NCBI RefSeq assembly: GCF_014489075.1
Contig: NZ_JACTGR010000001.1
Location: 1,240,001-1,304,000 of the forward strand
Direction: 5' to 3'
Source of the DNA: Sphingomonas sp. JC676
GTDB taxonomy: Bacteria; Pseudomonadota; Alphaproteobacteria; Sphingomonadales; Sphingomonadaceae
Length of the DNA: 64,000 nucleotides
Below the pieces are notes generated by a model. The model had not been told where the DNA came from. It searched no databases and worked only from the letters and a program-made list of their open reading frames with translations. Position numbers and translations under genes: made by a program. Below are positions 26,843 to 36,180 of the stretch, piece after piece (positions within the stretch are counted from its first letter, which is position 1; each line of letters opens with the position of its first letter).

Positions 26843-26970
26843 TCACGAAACTCCTTCAAGGCGTGCAACGCCCCTGTACGGATCACCGTTGCGTGTCACT
26901 ATGGCGCCGCCAAGGCAGACTCTCTGCACCAGCGATTGTGAACCCGGCCCAAACCCCCTAACTCGCTCGC

Positions 26971-27555
26971 ATGATCCTCGTCATCGACAATTACGACAGC
27001 TTCACTTGGAACCTCGTCCATTATCTGATGGACTTGGGCGCCGAAGTGCAGGTCGTGCGCAACGACGCGCTCACCGCGCGCGAGGCGATCGCGAGCAATG
27101 CCCAGGCGTTCCTGATCTCGCCCGGCCCGTGCACGCCCAATGAAGCCGGCGTCAGCCTCGATCTCGTCGCCGCCTGCGCCGAGCTTGGGAAACCGCTTCT
27201 GGGAGTCTGCCTGGGTCACCAGGCGATCGGCCAGCATTTCGGCGGCAAGGTCGTCCGCGGCGGGCTGATGCACGGCAAGACCTGTCCGGTCGAGCATGAC
27301 GGCACCGGCCTGTTCGAAGGGCTCCCCTCGCCTTTCATCGCAACCCGCTACCACTCGCTGATCGTCAAGGACGTGCCCGACGACCTGATCGTCAACGCGA
27401 CCGCGCCCGATGCAACGGTAATGGGCGTCCGCCACCGCGAGCTGCCGATCCACGGCGTCCAGTTCCATCCGGAAAGCATCGCCACCGAACATGGCCACGC
27501 GATGCTCGCCAATTTCCTGCGGATCGCCGGCATCGAGACCCGCGCGCTGGCCTGA
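26971..27555 (+). CDS. trpG: Anthranilate synthase component II (glutamine amidotransferase)
   Basis: 194 residues, class I glutamine amidotransferase. The start [19 protein letters not shown], the oxyanion motif [12 protein letters not shown], the catalytic Cys in [20 protein letters not shown], and the His-Glu pair in [13 protein letters not shown] are all there. It supplies ammonia from glutamine to TrpE. A role as PabA in folate synthesis as well is possible, since no separate pabA is visible. It is followed after 38 bases by the CPA1 antiporter gene. Confidence 0.94.
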   Translation: MILVIDNYDSFTWNLVHYLMDLGAEVQVVRNDALTAREAIASNAQAFLISPGPCTPNEAGVSLDLVAACAELGKPLLGVCLGHQAIGQHFGGKVVRGGLMHGKTCPVEHDGTGLFEGLPSPFIATRYHSLIVKDVPDDLIVNATAPDATVMGVRHRELPIHGVQFHPESIATEHGHAMLANFLRIAGIETRALA

Positions 27556-27592
27556 GTCGACTTAGGCCCGCTAAGCGCGTTAGCCTTGCGGC

Positions 27593-29128
27593 ATGAGCTT
27601 CTTCGAGAGCCTTGTCGCCTTGCTCTTGCTCGCGGTCGTGCTGCTGCAGGTCGCGCGGCGGACATGGATTCCCTATCCGACGATGCTCGCCGCCGCGGGT
27701 GTAATCGTCGCGCTCGTGCCCGGCAGCCCGTCGATCGCGCTCGACGGCCATACCGCGCTCGCCTTGTTCATCGCGCCGGTCTTGCTCGACGCCGCGTTCG
27801 ATTTCCCCCTCGCCGCGATTCGTCGGCTATGGCGGCCGCTGATCTCGCTCGCGGTGGTCGCGGTGCTTTGCACCACCGCGGTGGTCGCGTGGATCGGCTG
27901 GGCCTTTGCCGGACTGCCGGTGGCGGCCGCGATCGCGCTGGGCGCGATCGTTGCCCCGCCCGATGCTGCGGCGGCGACCACCGTGCTCCAGTCCGCCTCG
28001 CTCCCGCGCCGCACGGTGCAGGTGCTGACCGGCGAAAGCCTGCTCAACGACGCTTCGGCGCTGCTGCTGTTCGGCGCGGCCGTCGCGATCCAGAGTCATG
28101 GCGGTATCGATAGCGGCGTCGCGGCGCGCCTCGGCTTCGCGGTACCGGGCGGGGTTGCGCTCGGGCTTTTCTTCGGCTGGTGCTTCCGTTTCATCCTGCC
28201 CTGGACACGCGGTTCGTTCGGCGGAAATCTGCTCGAATTCGTCAACACCTTCATCGCCTGGATCCTCGCCGAGCGACTCGGGCTTTCGGCGGTGCTCTGC
28301 GTGGTGACCATGGCGATGTACATCGCCAACTCCCCCAAGGTTGAGATCAGCGCACGCAACCGGGTCCAGTCCTTCGCGGTGTGGGGCGTCGCCGTTTTCG
28401 TGCTCAACGTCGTCGCGTTCCTGTTGATGGGGATGCAGGCGCGGCAGATCGTCGCGGGCATGAGTCCCGAACGACTGCGCGAGGCGGCGTCCTTTGCGGG
28501 CCTCGTCGTGCTCGGCGTGATCGTCACGCGCATGGCCTGGGTGATGCTCTACAACCGGCTCGCCTACCACTTCCCCGTGCTGCGCGGCGGCATCAAGCCC
28601 TCCAGCGTTGCCCAGGGCGTAGTGATCGGCTGGTGCGGCATGCGCGGCCTCGTCACGCTTGCCACTGCCTTCGCGCTCCCCGCCGACTTCCCGCAACGCG
28701 ATCTGATCGTGCTCGCCGCCTTCGCTGTGGTGCTCGTGACTCTGGTGCTGCAGGGACTCACCCTCTCGCCGCTGATCCACTGGCTCGGGCTTTCGGGTGG
28801 GGAAGACCCCGAAACGGAACTCAACCGCGCACGCCGGGCCCTTGCCGACGCAGCGCTGGCCAGCCTGGCGGGCGAGGTCAGCCCCGTCGCAGACGAATCC
28901 CGCCGCCGGTTCGAGGTCGACCGCACCGGACTCCAGGGCAATTGCAGCGAATATGACGAGCGCCAGCGCCTCGAGCTCGCCGCCTATGCCGCGCAGCGCG
29001 CCCGCCTGCACCAGCTCCTCGACGAGGACGCGATCGGCCAGGAGGAATATGAGCTGCTCCAGGAGGAGCTCGACTGGCGCGACCTCGCCATCGGCCCCGA
29101 TGGCCACCGGCTGATCGAGCAGGGTTAG
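27593..29128 (+). CDS. Na+/H+ antiporter, CPA1 (NhaP/YjcE) family
   Basis: 511 residues with about 12 transmembrane helices in the first 400. The core has AIVAPPDAAAATTVLQSASL and LTGESLLNDASALLLFGAAV (the E-S-L-L-N-D-A motif of the CPA1 family), plus GWCGMRGLVTLATAFALP. The last 110 residues form a hydrophilic cytoplasmic tail (DPETELNRARRALADAALAS onward). It should exchange Na+ or K+ for protons across the inner membrane. Its place between trpG and trpD is unrelated to tryptophan synthesis. Confidence 0.9.
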   Translation: MSFFESLVALLLLAVVLLQVARRTWIPYPTMLAAAGVIVALVPGSPSIALDGHTALALFIAPVLLDAAFDFPLAAIRRLWRPLISLAVVAVLCTTAVVAWIGWAFAGLPVAAAIALGAIVAPPDAAAATTVLQSASLPRRTVQVLTGESLLNDASALLLFGAAVAIQSHGGIDSGVAARLGFAVPGGVALGLFFGWCFRFILPWTRGSFGGNLLEFVNTFIAWILAERLGLSAVLCVVTMAMYIANSPKVEISARNRVQSFAVWGVAVFVLNVVAFLLMGMQARQIVAGMSPERLREAASFAGLVVLGVIVTRMAWVMLYNRLAYHFPVLRGGIKPSSVAQGVVIGWCGMRGLVTLATAFALPADFPQRDLIVLAAFAVVLVTLVLQGLTLSPLIHWLGLSGGEDPETELNRARRALADAALASLAGEVSPVADESRRRFEVDRTGLQGNCSEYDERQRLELAAYAAQRARLHQLLDEDAIGQEEYELLQEELDWRDLAIGPDGHRLIEQG

Positions 29129-29197
29129 GGGCCCGTGCTTCACCCGCCCCAGCAGGATTTGCTCGACTCGCGCCCCGCCGCCCGGAATAGAAGCGGC

Positions 29198-30193
29198 GTG
29201 ACGACCTTCGCGCTCCTGCCCGATCCCTCGACGCCGCTCAGCCATGAGAGCGCGGCGCAGGCCTTTGCCGACATCCTCGACGGCACCGTGCCCGAAGAGG
29301 CGATCGAGCGGTTCCTCATCGCCCTCTCGATCCGCGGCGAGACCAGCATCGAGATCGCCGAGGCCGCCCGGGCGATGCGCGCCCGCCTGATCCCCATCTC
29401 CGCGCCCGCTGGCGCAATCGACGTCTGCGGCACCGGCGGCGACGGTCACCACACGCTCAATGTCTCGACCGCCGTCAGCCTCGTGGTGGCCGCGGCGGGC
29501 GTCCCCGTCGCCAAGCACGGCAACCGCGCCGCCTCGTCCAAGGCCGGCGCCGCCGACACGCTGGAAGCATTGGGCCTGAACCTCGACCGCGCCGCCGCCC
29601 GCGCCGAGGACACGTTGAACGATCTCGGCATCGCCTTCCTCTTCGCGCAACACCATCACCCCGCAATGGCGCGCATCGGCCCGCTTCGCCGTCGCATCGG
29701 CCGCCGGACGATCTTCAACCTGATGGGCCCGCTGGCGAACCCGGCGGGTGTCACTCGCCAGCTCATCGGCATCGCCCGACCCGATTATGCCGGCATCTAT
29801 GCCGAGGCATTGACCCAGCTCGGCGCGGAGGCGGCCGCGGTGATTTCGGGCGAGGAAGGGCTCGACGAACTCTCGACCGAGGGTGCCAGCATCGCCGTCA
29901 ATATCGGCTCGGCAGACCTCCCTTTGCGCATCACACCCGAGGACGCCGGCCTTCCCCGGCATCCCTTGAGCGCAATTCGCGGCGGCGACCCCGAACATAA
30001 CGCACTCGCGCTACGTCGCCTGCTCCAGGGCGAACCGAGCGCCTATCGCGACGCGGTGCTGCTCAACGCCGCCGCCGCGCTGATGGTCGCCGGCCGCGTC
30101 TCGTCGCTCGTCGATGGTGTCGAGGAAGCCGCCGAGACGATCGACAACGGGCTTGCCAACGCGCTGCTCGACTGCTGGATCGCCTACGCATGA
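29198..30193 (+). CDS. trpD: Anthranilate phosphoribosyltransferase
   Basis: 331 residues from a GTG at 29198; an upstream start at 29135 is possible but its extra residues are not family-like. [20 protein letters not shown] binds [24 protein letters not shown] is the second conserved loop, and [20 protein letters not shown] matches the C-terminal domain. It transfers phosphoribose to anthranilate in tryptophan synthesis. The stop overlaps trpC by 4 bases (ATGA). Confidence 0.95.
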   Translation: MTTFALLPDPSTPLSHESAAQAFADILDGTVPEEAIERFLIALSIRGETSIEIAEAARAMRARLIPISAPAGAIDVCGTGGDGHHTLNVSTAVSLVVAAAGVPVAKHGNRAASSKAGAADTLEALGLNLDRAAARAEDTLNDLGIAFLFAQHHHPAMARIGPLRRRIGRRTIFNLMGPLANPAGVTRQLIGIARPDYAGIYAEALTQLGAEAAAVISGEEGLDELSTEGASIAVNIGSADLPLRITPEDAGLPRHPLSAIRGGDPEHNALALRRLLQGEPSAYRDAVLLNAAAALMVAGRVSSLVDGVEEAAETIDNGLANALLDCWIAYA

Positions 30194-31026
30194 GCACGAT
30201 CCTCGACCAGATCCTGGAGACCAAGCGGCGCGAGGTTGCCGAGCGCAAGGAACGGTGGCGCGCCGAATACCGGAACGATCCGGATTGGCCGATGACCGAC
30301 GTGCAGGCCGACGCGCTACTCGGCGCGGAAGCCAGCCTGCGGGAGCTGCGCGGCTTCAAATGGGCTCTGAAGCGAAAAATCGCCGCCGGCGGCTACGGCC
30401 TAATCGCCGAGATCAAGAAGGCCAGCCCCTCCAAAGGCTTGATCCGCCCTGATTTCGATCCAGCAGCGCATGCGCATGCCTATCAGGCCGGCGGCGCTGC
30501 CTGTCTTTCCGTGCTTACCGACCAGGAATATTTCCAGGGGCATGAGGACTATCTGGTCACCGCCCGCGCGGCCTGCGATCTGCCGGTGCTGCGCAAGGAT
30601 TTCATGGTCGACCCCTGGCAAGTCGCCGAATCCCGCCTGATTGGAGCGGACGCGATCCTGATCATCGTCGCGGCGCTCGAAGACGGGCAGATGGCCGAGA
30701 TCGAGGCCGCCGCGATCGCTCAGAACATGGACGTGCTGGTCGAGGTTCACGACGTCCACGAGCTCGAGCGCGCGCTCAAGCTCAAGTCGCGGCTGATCGG
30801 CGTTAACAATCGAAATCTCAAGGACTTCGTCGTCGATGTTGAGCGCACGATTGAAGTCTTGCGCAACGCCCCCGCCGATTGCCTTTTTGTTGCCGAGAGC
30901 GGCATCTCAACGCATGACGACATCCGCCGCCTCGCCGATCACGGTGTACGCTGCTTCCTCGTCGGCGAGTCACTCATGCGCCAGCCGGATGTTGAGGCCG
31001 CGACGCGCAAGCTGCTCGAAGGATGA
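30190..31026 (+). CDS. trpC: Indole-3-glycerol phosphate synthase
   Basis: 278 residues, single-domain TIM barrel. [17 protein letters not shown] is the usual N-terminal helix; [20 protein letters not shown] holds the catalytic lysine, [47 protein letters not shown] and [11 protein letters not shown] the other active-site strands. It closes the indole ring. It overlaps both trpD and moaC by 4 bases, so trpD, trpC and moaC are translationally coupled. Confidence 0.96.
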   Translation: MSTILDQILETKRREVAERKERWRAEYRNDPDWPMTDVQADALLGAEASLRELRGFKWALKRKIAAGGYGLIAEIKKASPSKGLIRPDFDPAAHAHAYQAGGAACLSVLTDQEYFQGHEDYLVTARAACDLPVLRKDFMVDPWQVAESRLIGADAILIIVAALEDGQMAEIEAAAIAQNMDVLVEVHDVHELERALKLKSRLIGVNNRNLKDFVVDVERTIEVLRNAPADCLFVAESGISTHDDIRRLADHGVRCFLVGESLMRQPDVEAATRKLLEG

Positions 31027-31499
31027 CCGAACTCACCCATCTCGACGAAGCCGGTGCCGCCCGCATGGCCGATGTCGCCGGCAAGCCGGTCACCCGGCGC
31101 GAAGCCATCGCCTCCGGCCGCATCACCATGTCGGCCGAAGCCGCCGCCGCGATCCGCGAAGGCAGCGTCAAGAAGGGCGATGTCCTCGCCACCGCGCGCA
31201 TCGCCGGGATCATGGCGGCCAAGAAGACCGCCGAGCTGATCCCGCTCTGTCACCCCCTGCCGCTCACCCGGGTAACCATCGATCTCGCGCTGGACGACAC
31301 CGGCGTCACCGCCACCGCCACCACCGCCACCGAGGCGCAGACCGGCGTCGAGATGGAAGCGCTCACCGCGGTCAGCGTCGTGCTGCTCACGCTCTACGAT
31401 ATGGCCAAGGCGCTCGATAAGACGATGATTATCAGCGACATCCGCCTTCTCTCCAAGACCGGTGGAAAATCGGGTGACTGGGCACGCGATTCGGTATAG
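31023..31499 (+). CDS. moaC: Cyclic pyranopterin monophosphate synthase
   Basis: 158 residues. Recognised by [54 protein letters not shown] and [20 protein letters not shown], which carry the conserved His, Glu, Asp and Lys of MoaC. With MoaA (present at 62539) it makes cyclic pyranopterin monophosphate, the first intermediate of molybdenum cofactor. It is coupled to trpC, with moeA further downstream. Confidence 0.96.
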   Translation: MTELTHLDEAGAARMADVAGKPVTRREAIASGRITMSAEAAAAIREGSVKKGDVLATARIAGIMAAKKTAELIPLCHPLPLTRVTIDLALDDTGVTATATTATEAQTGVEMEALTAVSVVLLTLYDMAKALDKTMIISDIRLLSKTGGKSGDWARDSV

Positions 31500-31530
31500 T
31501 AAGGCAAAAACCTAACTATACGAGGATGCC

Positions 31531-32184
31531 ATGAAGCCCCTGTTCTACGCTCATCCCTTCTCGTCCTACTGCCAGAAGGTGCTGATCGCGCTGTACGAGA
31601 ACGGCGTGGATTTCGACTATCGCCATCTCGAGGAGGGCAATGCCGGCCAGGAGCTGGAGGCGCTCTGGCCGCTCAAGCGCTTCCCGATCCTGGTCGATAA
31701 CGGCCGCACCATCGTCGAGACCAGCGCGATCATCGAGCATCTCCAGCTCCACCATCCCGGCCCGGTCCGCCTGATCCCAGAGGATCCCGATGCCGCGATC
31801 GAAGTCCGCATGCTCGACCGGATCTTCGACAATTACGTCATGAACGCGATGCAGCCGCTCGTGAGCAACATGCTCCGCCTGGAGGCGCATCGTGACCCCT
31901 ATCTCGAGGCGGAGGTCCATCGCGCGCTCGACAAGGCCTATGCCTGGCTCGACACGCACATGGCGACCCGCACATGGGCCGCCGGCCACGCCTTCACCCT
32001 CGCCGATTGCGCGGCGGCGCCATCGCTCTTCTACGCCGATTGGGCGTATCAAATTCCGCCCGCGCATGCCCATCTCAAGGCCTATCGCGCTCGCCTGCTC
32101 GCCCGCCCCTCCTTCGCCCGCGCCGTCGACGAGGCTCGGCGCTATCGCCATTATTTCCCGCTGGGCGCTCCAGATCGCGATTAG
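31531..32184 (+). CDS. Glutathione S-transferase family protein
   Basis: 217 residues: an N-terminal thioredoxin-like domain (FYAHPFSSYCQKVLIALYEN, with Ser/Cys in the catalytic position, and FPILVDNGRTIVETSAIIEH with the glutathione-binding E-S/T-S pair) and a C-terminal helical domain (WAAGHAFTLADCAAAPSLFY). It should conjugate or reduce substrates with glutathione in the cytoplasm. It follows moaC by 31 bases and separates it from moeA. Confidence 0.9.
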   Translation: MKPLFYAHPFSSYCQKVLIALYENGVDFDYRHLEEGNAGQELEALWPLKRFPILVDNGRTIVETSAIIEHLQLHHPGPVRLIPEDPDAAIEVRMLDRIFDNYVMNAMQPLVSNMLRLEAHRDPYLEAEVHRALDKAYAWLDTHMATRTWAAGHAFTLADCAAAPSLFYADWAYQIPPAHAHLKAYRARLLARPSFARAVDEARRYRHYFPLGAPDRD

Positions 32185-32262
32185 GGTTTTCACAACCCTG
32201 ACCCTTAACCAGCCCTTCAGCCGCCTGCGCCAATGCTGTTCGCGACCGGGCGGGAAGGTAAA

Positions 32263-33231
32263 ATGGAACAGGGACTTACGTCCGCAACGATATTCAGTCT
32301 GGCCGCCGATGCCCCGATCGCCCTGCCGATCGACCCCGACGTGCACGCCGAGCTCGATACCGGCATGCTCGCGTCGGCGACCGACCGATATGCCTGCTCG
32401 ATCCGCAAGTTCAGCGCAGCTGGCGCGACGCTCAGCGTCGAGACCGAGCTGCGCCAGGGCGAGGCGATGCATCTCGAGCTTGCCAACGGCCAGCGGCTGG
32501 AGGGCACGATCGGCTGGAGCACCGCCGACGAGGCTGGATTCGTCTTCGATTCGCCGATCGACGTGATCGGCACGCTCGCCCGCAATCTCGCCAGCGTTCC
32601 CGATGAGCGCCGCCAGGTGCCGCGCGTCGAGCTCTACCAGACCGTCGGCATCCATCGCGGCGACCGCATCGAATTCGTCCGCGCCCGCAATGTCTCGCAG
32701 GGCGGCGTAGGCATCGAAGCACGCATCGATGTTGCCGTCGGTGAGCCGGTCCAGATCACCTTTGACGGCCTGCGCCCGCTGGGTGGCACCGTGCGCTGGG
32801 TACGCAAGGGGCTAGCGGGCATCGCCTTCGATCAGGAATTGAGCTGGCAGGTGCTGATCCCCTGGCTGCGCCATGTCCAGCGCAGCCCCGCCGCCAACAC
32901 CCCGCCAGCCACGCCCACGGTCATGAGCCAGGAACCCGAAAGCCTGATTCCCGACAAGCAGGTCTTCCGTCTCGATTCGCCGTCTCGCGTCCGCGAAGGC
33001 GTCCGCTGGTGGAATGTCCGCGTCCGCGGCCTTACGCCGCATCTGGTCGAGTTCGAGGCGCACACCTTGTTCGCGCGCGGCGCCAAGGTCTGGATCGATA
33101 TCCCCGGCATCGGCGGCACCCCGGCCAAGGTGATCGAGACAAGCCACAACCGCACGCTCTGCGAATTCAGCATCCCGCTGCGCCTTGAAGACCTTCGCAC
33201 GCTATCCGGCGGCGGCCGCCAGGCGAGCTGA
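32263..33231 (+). CDS. Multi-domain PilZ protein
   Basis: 322 residues from the ATG at 32263, chosen because GGAAGG precedes it at normal spacing. The central domain has a full PilZ signature (RRQVPRVELYQTV for the arginine motif, then ARNVSQGGVGIEARIDVAVG). The N-terminal (about 30-105) and C-terminal (about 230-310) regions repeat the same barrel pattern but lack the binding residues. Only the middle domain is likely to bind c-di-GMP. It lies between the GST gene and moeA. Confidence 0.78.
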   Translation: MEQGLTSATIFSLAADAPIALPIDPDVHAELDTGMLASATDRYACSIRKFSAAGATLSVETELRQGEAMHLELANGQRLEGTIGWSTADEAGFVFDSPIDVIGTLARNLASVPDERRQVPRVELYQTVGIHRGDRIEFVRARNVSQGGVGIEARIDVAVGEPVQITFDGLRPLGGTVRWVRKGLAGIAFDQELSWQVLIPWLRHVQRSPAANTPPATPTVMSQEPESLIPDKQVFRLDSPSRVREGVRWWNVRVRGLTPHLVEFEAHTLFARGAKVWIDIPGIGGTPAKVIETSHNRTLCEFSIPLRLEDLRTLSGGGRQAS

Positions 33232-33281
33232 GTCGCTCCAGCCCCTTGCGTCCCCGCCCGCGGGTGCGCCAAGTGCTTTCC

Positions 33282-34466
33282 ATGCGTCCGCTGCTCCCCG
33301 TCGCCGAAGCCCAGTCGCGCCTGCTCGGCCTGGCCGCGCCGGTGGGGATCGAGCGGGTGCCGCTCGCCCAGGCCGCCGGACGCTGGGCCGCGCGGGACGT
33401 GAAGGCGCTCCGCACCCGACCCTCGGCCGATCTCTCGGCGATGGACGGCTATGCGATCCGCTTCGCCGATATGCCCGGCCCATGGGACGTGATCGGCGAA
33501 AGCGCCGCCGGCCGGGCTTTTGGCGGAACGGTCGACCCCGGCCAGGCGACCCGCATCTTCACCGGCGCGCCGCTCCCTGCCGGCGCCGACACGATCCTCG
33601 TCCAGGAAGAAGCGGCGCGGGACGGTACGCGCCTGACCCTGGCGGGCGAGGGACCGCCCCATCTCGGCCGCAACGTCCGCCGCAAGGGCCTCGATTTCCA
33701 CGAAGGCGACGTTCTGATCGTGGCCGGCGAGCGTGTGACCCCTGCCCGCCTCGCGGTCGCTGGCACCGGCGGTAACGCCGCGCTCCCCGTGCGCCGCGTC
33801 GTCCGCGTCGCGGTCGCCGCCACGGGCGACGAGTTGGTCCCGCCCGGCGCGCCCGTCGGCGAATTCCAGCTTCCCGAGACCAATCGGCTGATGCTCGCCG
33901 CCCAGCTCGCCGATCTCCCGGTCGAGATGATCGACCTCGGCATCCTCCTCGATCGCCTCGACCCCCTGGAGGCCGCGTTCCGCGCCGTCCAGGCGGATGT
34001 GCTGGTCACCACCGGCGGCGCCTCGGTCGGCGATCACGATCTCGTCCGCCCGGCACTCGAAGCAGCGGGCGCGAAGATCGACTTCTGGCGGATCGCGCTT
34101 CGCCCGGGCAAGCCGATGATGGCCGGCCGCCTCGGCGACGCGGTGGTCGTCGGCCTTCCCGGCAATCCAGTCTCGGCCTTCGTCACTACCCTTCTGTTCG
34201 TCCGCCCGCTCGTCGCGCACCTGTCGGGCGCCGCCGATCCGCTGCCGCGCCGTCACCCTGCGCTGCTCGGCGAGGCGCTCCCCGCGAACGGCGAGCGCAC
34301 CGATTATCTCCGCGCCGAGCTACGCGACGGCCGCGCTTTCGCCTCCACGATCCAGGATAGTTCGATGCTGCGCACGCTCGCCCGCGCCGGCTGCCTGATC
34401 GTCCGCGAACCGCATGCCGAACCGGCCAGGGCCGGCGACTCGGTGGAAATCCTCGACATCGCTTGA
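33282..34466 (+). CDS. moeA: Molybdopterin molybdotransferase
   Basis: 394 residues from the ATG at 33282. Family motifs: SADLSAMDGYAIRFADM, IFTGAPLPAGADTILVQEEA, GNVRRKGLDF-type loop (RNVRRKGLDFHEGD), AATGDELVPPGAPV, TTGGASVGDHDLVRPALEAA, RPGKPMMAGRL and GLPGNPVSAFVT. It inserts molybdate into adenylated molybdopterin in the cytoplasm. Its stop codon lies within the -35 element of the lexA promoter. Confidence 0.95.
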   Translation: MRPLLPVAEAQSRLLGLAAPVGIERVPLAQAAGRWAARDVKALRTRPSADLSAMDGYAIRFADMPGPWDVIGESAAGRAFGGTVDPGQATRIFTGAPLPAGADTILVQEEAARDGTRLTLAGEGPPHLGRNVRRKGLDFHEGDVLIVAGERVTPARLAVAGTGGNAALPVRRVVRVAVAATGDELVPPGAPVGEFQLPETNRLMLAAQLADLPVEMIDLGILLDRLDPLEAAFRAVQADVLVTTGGASVGDHDLVRPALEAAGAKIDFWRIALRPGKPMMAGRLGDAVVVGLPGNPVSAFVTTLLFVRPLVAHLSGAADPLPRRHPALLGEALPANGERTDYLRAELRDGRAFASTIQDSSMLRTLARAGCLIVREPHAEPARAGDSVEILDIA

Positions 34467-34490
34467 CAACGCCGCGGAACATTGCGTAAA
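34463..34490 (+). promoter_or_regulatory. Candidate sigma-70 promoter of lexA
   Basis: A perfect TTGACA at 34463-34468 overlaps the moeA stop codon. CGTAAA at 34485-34490 is a weak -10 match after a 16-base spacer. The SOS box starts 2 bases further on, so LexA bound there would block this promoter. Confidence 0.55.
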
Positions 34491-34491
34491 C

Positions 34492-34506
34492 GTTCCCAGT
34501 CTGTTC
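34492..34506 (+). promoter_or_regulatory. LexA-binding SOS box
   Basis: GTTC, seven bases, GTTC: an exact match to the alphaproteobacterial SOS box GTTC-N7-GTTC. It lies 17 bases before the lexA start codon and just after the putative -10 element, the expected place for LexA autorepression. Confidence 0.85.
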
Positions 34507-34523
34507 TAGACAGGAGAACCTGG

Positions 34524-35198
34524 ATGCTCACGCGCAAGCAGCACGAGCTCATCTGCTTCATTTCCGATCGGCTGAACGAGACCGGCGTCTCGCCTTCGTT
34601 CGAGGAAATGAAGGAAGCGCTCGATCTCAAATCCAAGTCGGGCGTGCACCGGCTGATCAGCGCGCTCGAGGAACGCGAGTTCATCCGCCGCCTGCCGAAC
34701 CGTGCCCGCGCGCTTGAAGTGCTGCGCATGCCCGAACGCGGCGACGCGAAGAAATCCGCTCCTGCCGTCACCGCGAAAGTGGACAAATCGCCTACGACTT
34801 TGCCGCCAGCGGCGAATGACGTGGTCGAGATCCCACTGCATGGCCGCATCGCCGCTGGTACGCCGATCGAGGCACTCGAAGGCTCGACGATGCTCCCCGT
34901 CCCCGCCGCCCTGCTCGGCGCGGGCGAGCATTACGCGCTCGAAGTTGCCGGTGATTCGATGGTCGAGGCCGGTATCCTCGACGGCGATTTTGCGCTGATC
35001 CGCCGCACTGAGACCGCGCGCGACGGCGAGATCGTCGTGGCGCTGATCGACGATGTCGAGGCGACCTTGAAGTATTTCCGCAAGGAAGGCGCGATGATCC
35101 GCCTCGATCCCGCCAACCGCGACTACAATCCCCAGCGCTACCGCCCCGATCAGGTGCGCGTGCAGGGCAAGCTCGCGGGGCTGCTGCGGCGGTATTGA
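34524..35198 (+). CDS. lexA: LexA repressor
   Basis: 224 residues from the ATG at 34524, after [27 protein letters not shown] and [20 protein letters not shown] form the winged helix-turn-helix. The C-terminal S24 peptidase domain has the self-cleavage site Ala111-Gly112 ([14 protein letters not shown]), the catalytic Ser145 ([16 protein letters not shown]) and Lys183 ([14 protein letters not shown]). It represses SOS genes and is inactivated by RecA-stimulated self-cleavage. An SOS box in its own promoter shows autoregulation. Confidence 0.97.
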   Translation: MLTRKQHELICFISDRLNETGVSPSFEEMKEALDLKSKSGVHRLISALEEREFIRRLPNRARALEVLRMPERGDAKKSAPAVTAKVDKSPTTLPPAANDVVEIPLHGRIAAGTPIEALEGSTMLPVPAALLGAGEHYALEVAGDSMVEAGILDGDFALIRRTETARDGEIVVALIDDVEATLKYFRKEGAMIRLDPANRDYNPQRYRPDQVRVQGKLAGLLRRY

Positions 35199-35223
35199 GA
35201 CTCTATCCGTAGGAAGTTGCGTT

Positions 35224-35305
35224 CGTCACCCCGGCGAAAGCCGGGCCCCAGGGCCGAGCAGGACATTGCTTGTGATCCTGGGCCCCGGCTTTCGCCGGGG
35301 TGACG
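35224..35305. repeat. 82-bp inverted repeat between lexA and the metallo-beta-lactamase gene
   Basis: CGTCACCCCGGCGAAAGCCG and its inverse CGGCTTTCGCCGGGGTGACG form arms of at least 22 bases around a roughly 30-base centre. Such CCCCGGCGAAAGCCGGG palindromes are a frequent intergenic repeat type in sphingomonads (recollection, not checked). Being between two convergent genes, it probably also acts as a bidirectional terminator. Confidence 0.75.
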
Positions 35306-35315
35306 GTCATGGGGC

Positions 35316-36179
35316 CTATCGCCTGCCCGCCTTCTGCTTCGTCAGCTCCACGTCGAACGCCGCCTCGGCCGCATCCACCCGCCGCCGGAGCTCGCCCGGG
35401 TCGACGAACGCCTCCGCGTCGCCCGCCTCCAGCTTCGCCCGTTTCTCGGCAAAGCCGAATTGCGACGGATGGAAGCCCAGGAACACGTCCGCCTGCATCG
35501 CCTTGAGCTTGGCGAAGGTCGCGCGGAAATCGCTCACCGCCGCGTCATAGCCATGGCCCGGCGTGAGCGGCTGGTCGGCCACCGTCAGGCTGCACGCGAA
35601 GAGCACGGTCAGGCTGTCCCCGCCCGAAGGCACCTGCATCGTCCAGCTCGTGCAACCCTTGGTATGGCCCGGCGTCAGATGCGTGGTCAGCATATTGCCG
35701 CCTAGGTTGATCTGGGTGCCGTCACCGATCACCTCATCGACCTTGACCGGCGGCGCGCTCGAAATGTCGGGTCTGTAGTCGAGCCTGCCCGCTTCCAGCC
35801 CCGGTCTGTCCGCCGCGCTCGCCAGCAGCCGCGCACCGGTCAGTCGCTTGAGCTGCGCCAGTCCGCCCGAATGGTCCCAATGCGCATGATTGATCAGCAG
35901 GATCTTCACGTCGCGCAGCTTGAAGCCGAGCTTCTCGATATTGGCCGCGACCTGGGCCGCGCTCTCCTCCATGCCCCCGTCAATCAGGATATGCCCCTTG
36001 GGGCTGGCGATCAGATAGGCGGCGATGCCCGCAGTCCCGACATAGTGGACATTGCCGAGGATCCTGAACGGCGCAGCTGGCTGGTTCCACTCGGCACGCA
36101 CCTTCGCCCAGTCGGTCTGCTGCGCCATGGCCGGGGACGCCGCCACCAGCGCGGCGGCGATCAGTACGAATCCTCGCAT
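35316..36179 (-). CDS. Subclass B3-like metallo-beta-lactamase
   Basis: 287 residues with a signal peptide (FVLIAAALVAASPAMAQ), so periplasmic. All six zinc ligands of subclass B3 are visible: His98, His100, Asp102 and His103 in NHAHWDHSGG, His172 in LTPGHTKGCTSWT, and His237 in FLGFHPSQFG. The residue spacing and length match B3 enzymes rather than B1 or glyoxalase II types. It could hydrolyse penicillins or carbapenems, but activity cannot be inferred from motifs alone. It starts 1 base after the comEC stop on the same strand. Confidence 0.85.
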   Translation of the reverse strand: MRGFVLIAAALVAASPAMAQQTDWAKVRAEWNQPAAPFRILGNVHYVGTAGIAAYLIASPKGHILIDGGMEESAAQVAANIEKLGFKLRDVKILLINHAHWDHSGGLAQLKRLTGARLLASAADRPGLEAGRLDYRPDISSAPPVKVDEVIGDGTQINLGGNMLTTHLTPGHTKGCTSWTMQVPSGGDSLTVLFACSLTVADQPLTPGHGYDAAVSDFRATFAKLKAMQADVFLGFHPSQFGFAEKRAKLEAGDAEAFVDPGELRRRVDAAEAAFDVELTKQKAGRR

Positions 36180-36180
36180 C

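Noticed and set aside
27827-29998. A 723-codon open frame on the minus strand across the antiporter and trpD genes
   Set aside because: It is antisense to two genes with clear family motifs. Its translation is low-complexity Arg/Asp/Gly/Glu sequence typical of reverse-strand frames in GC-rich DNA.
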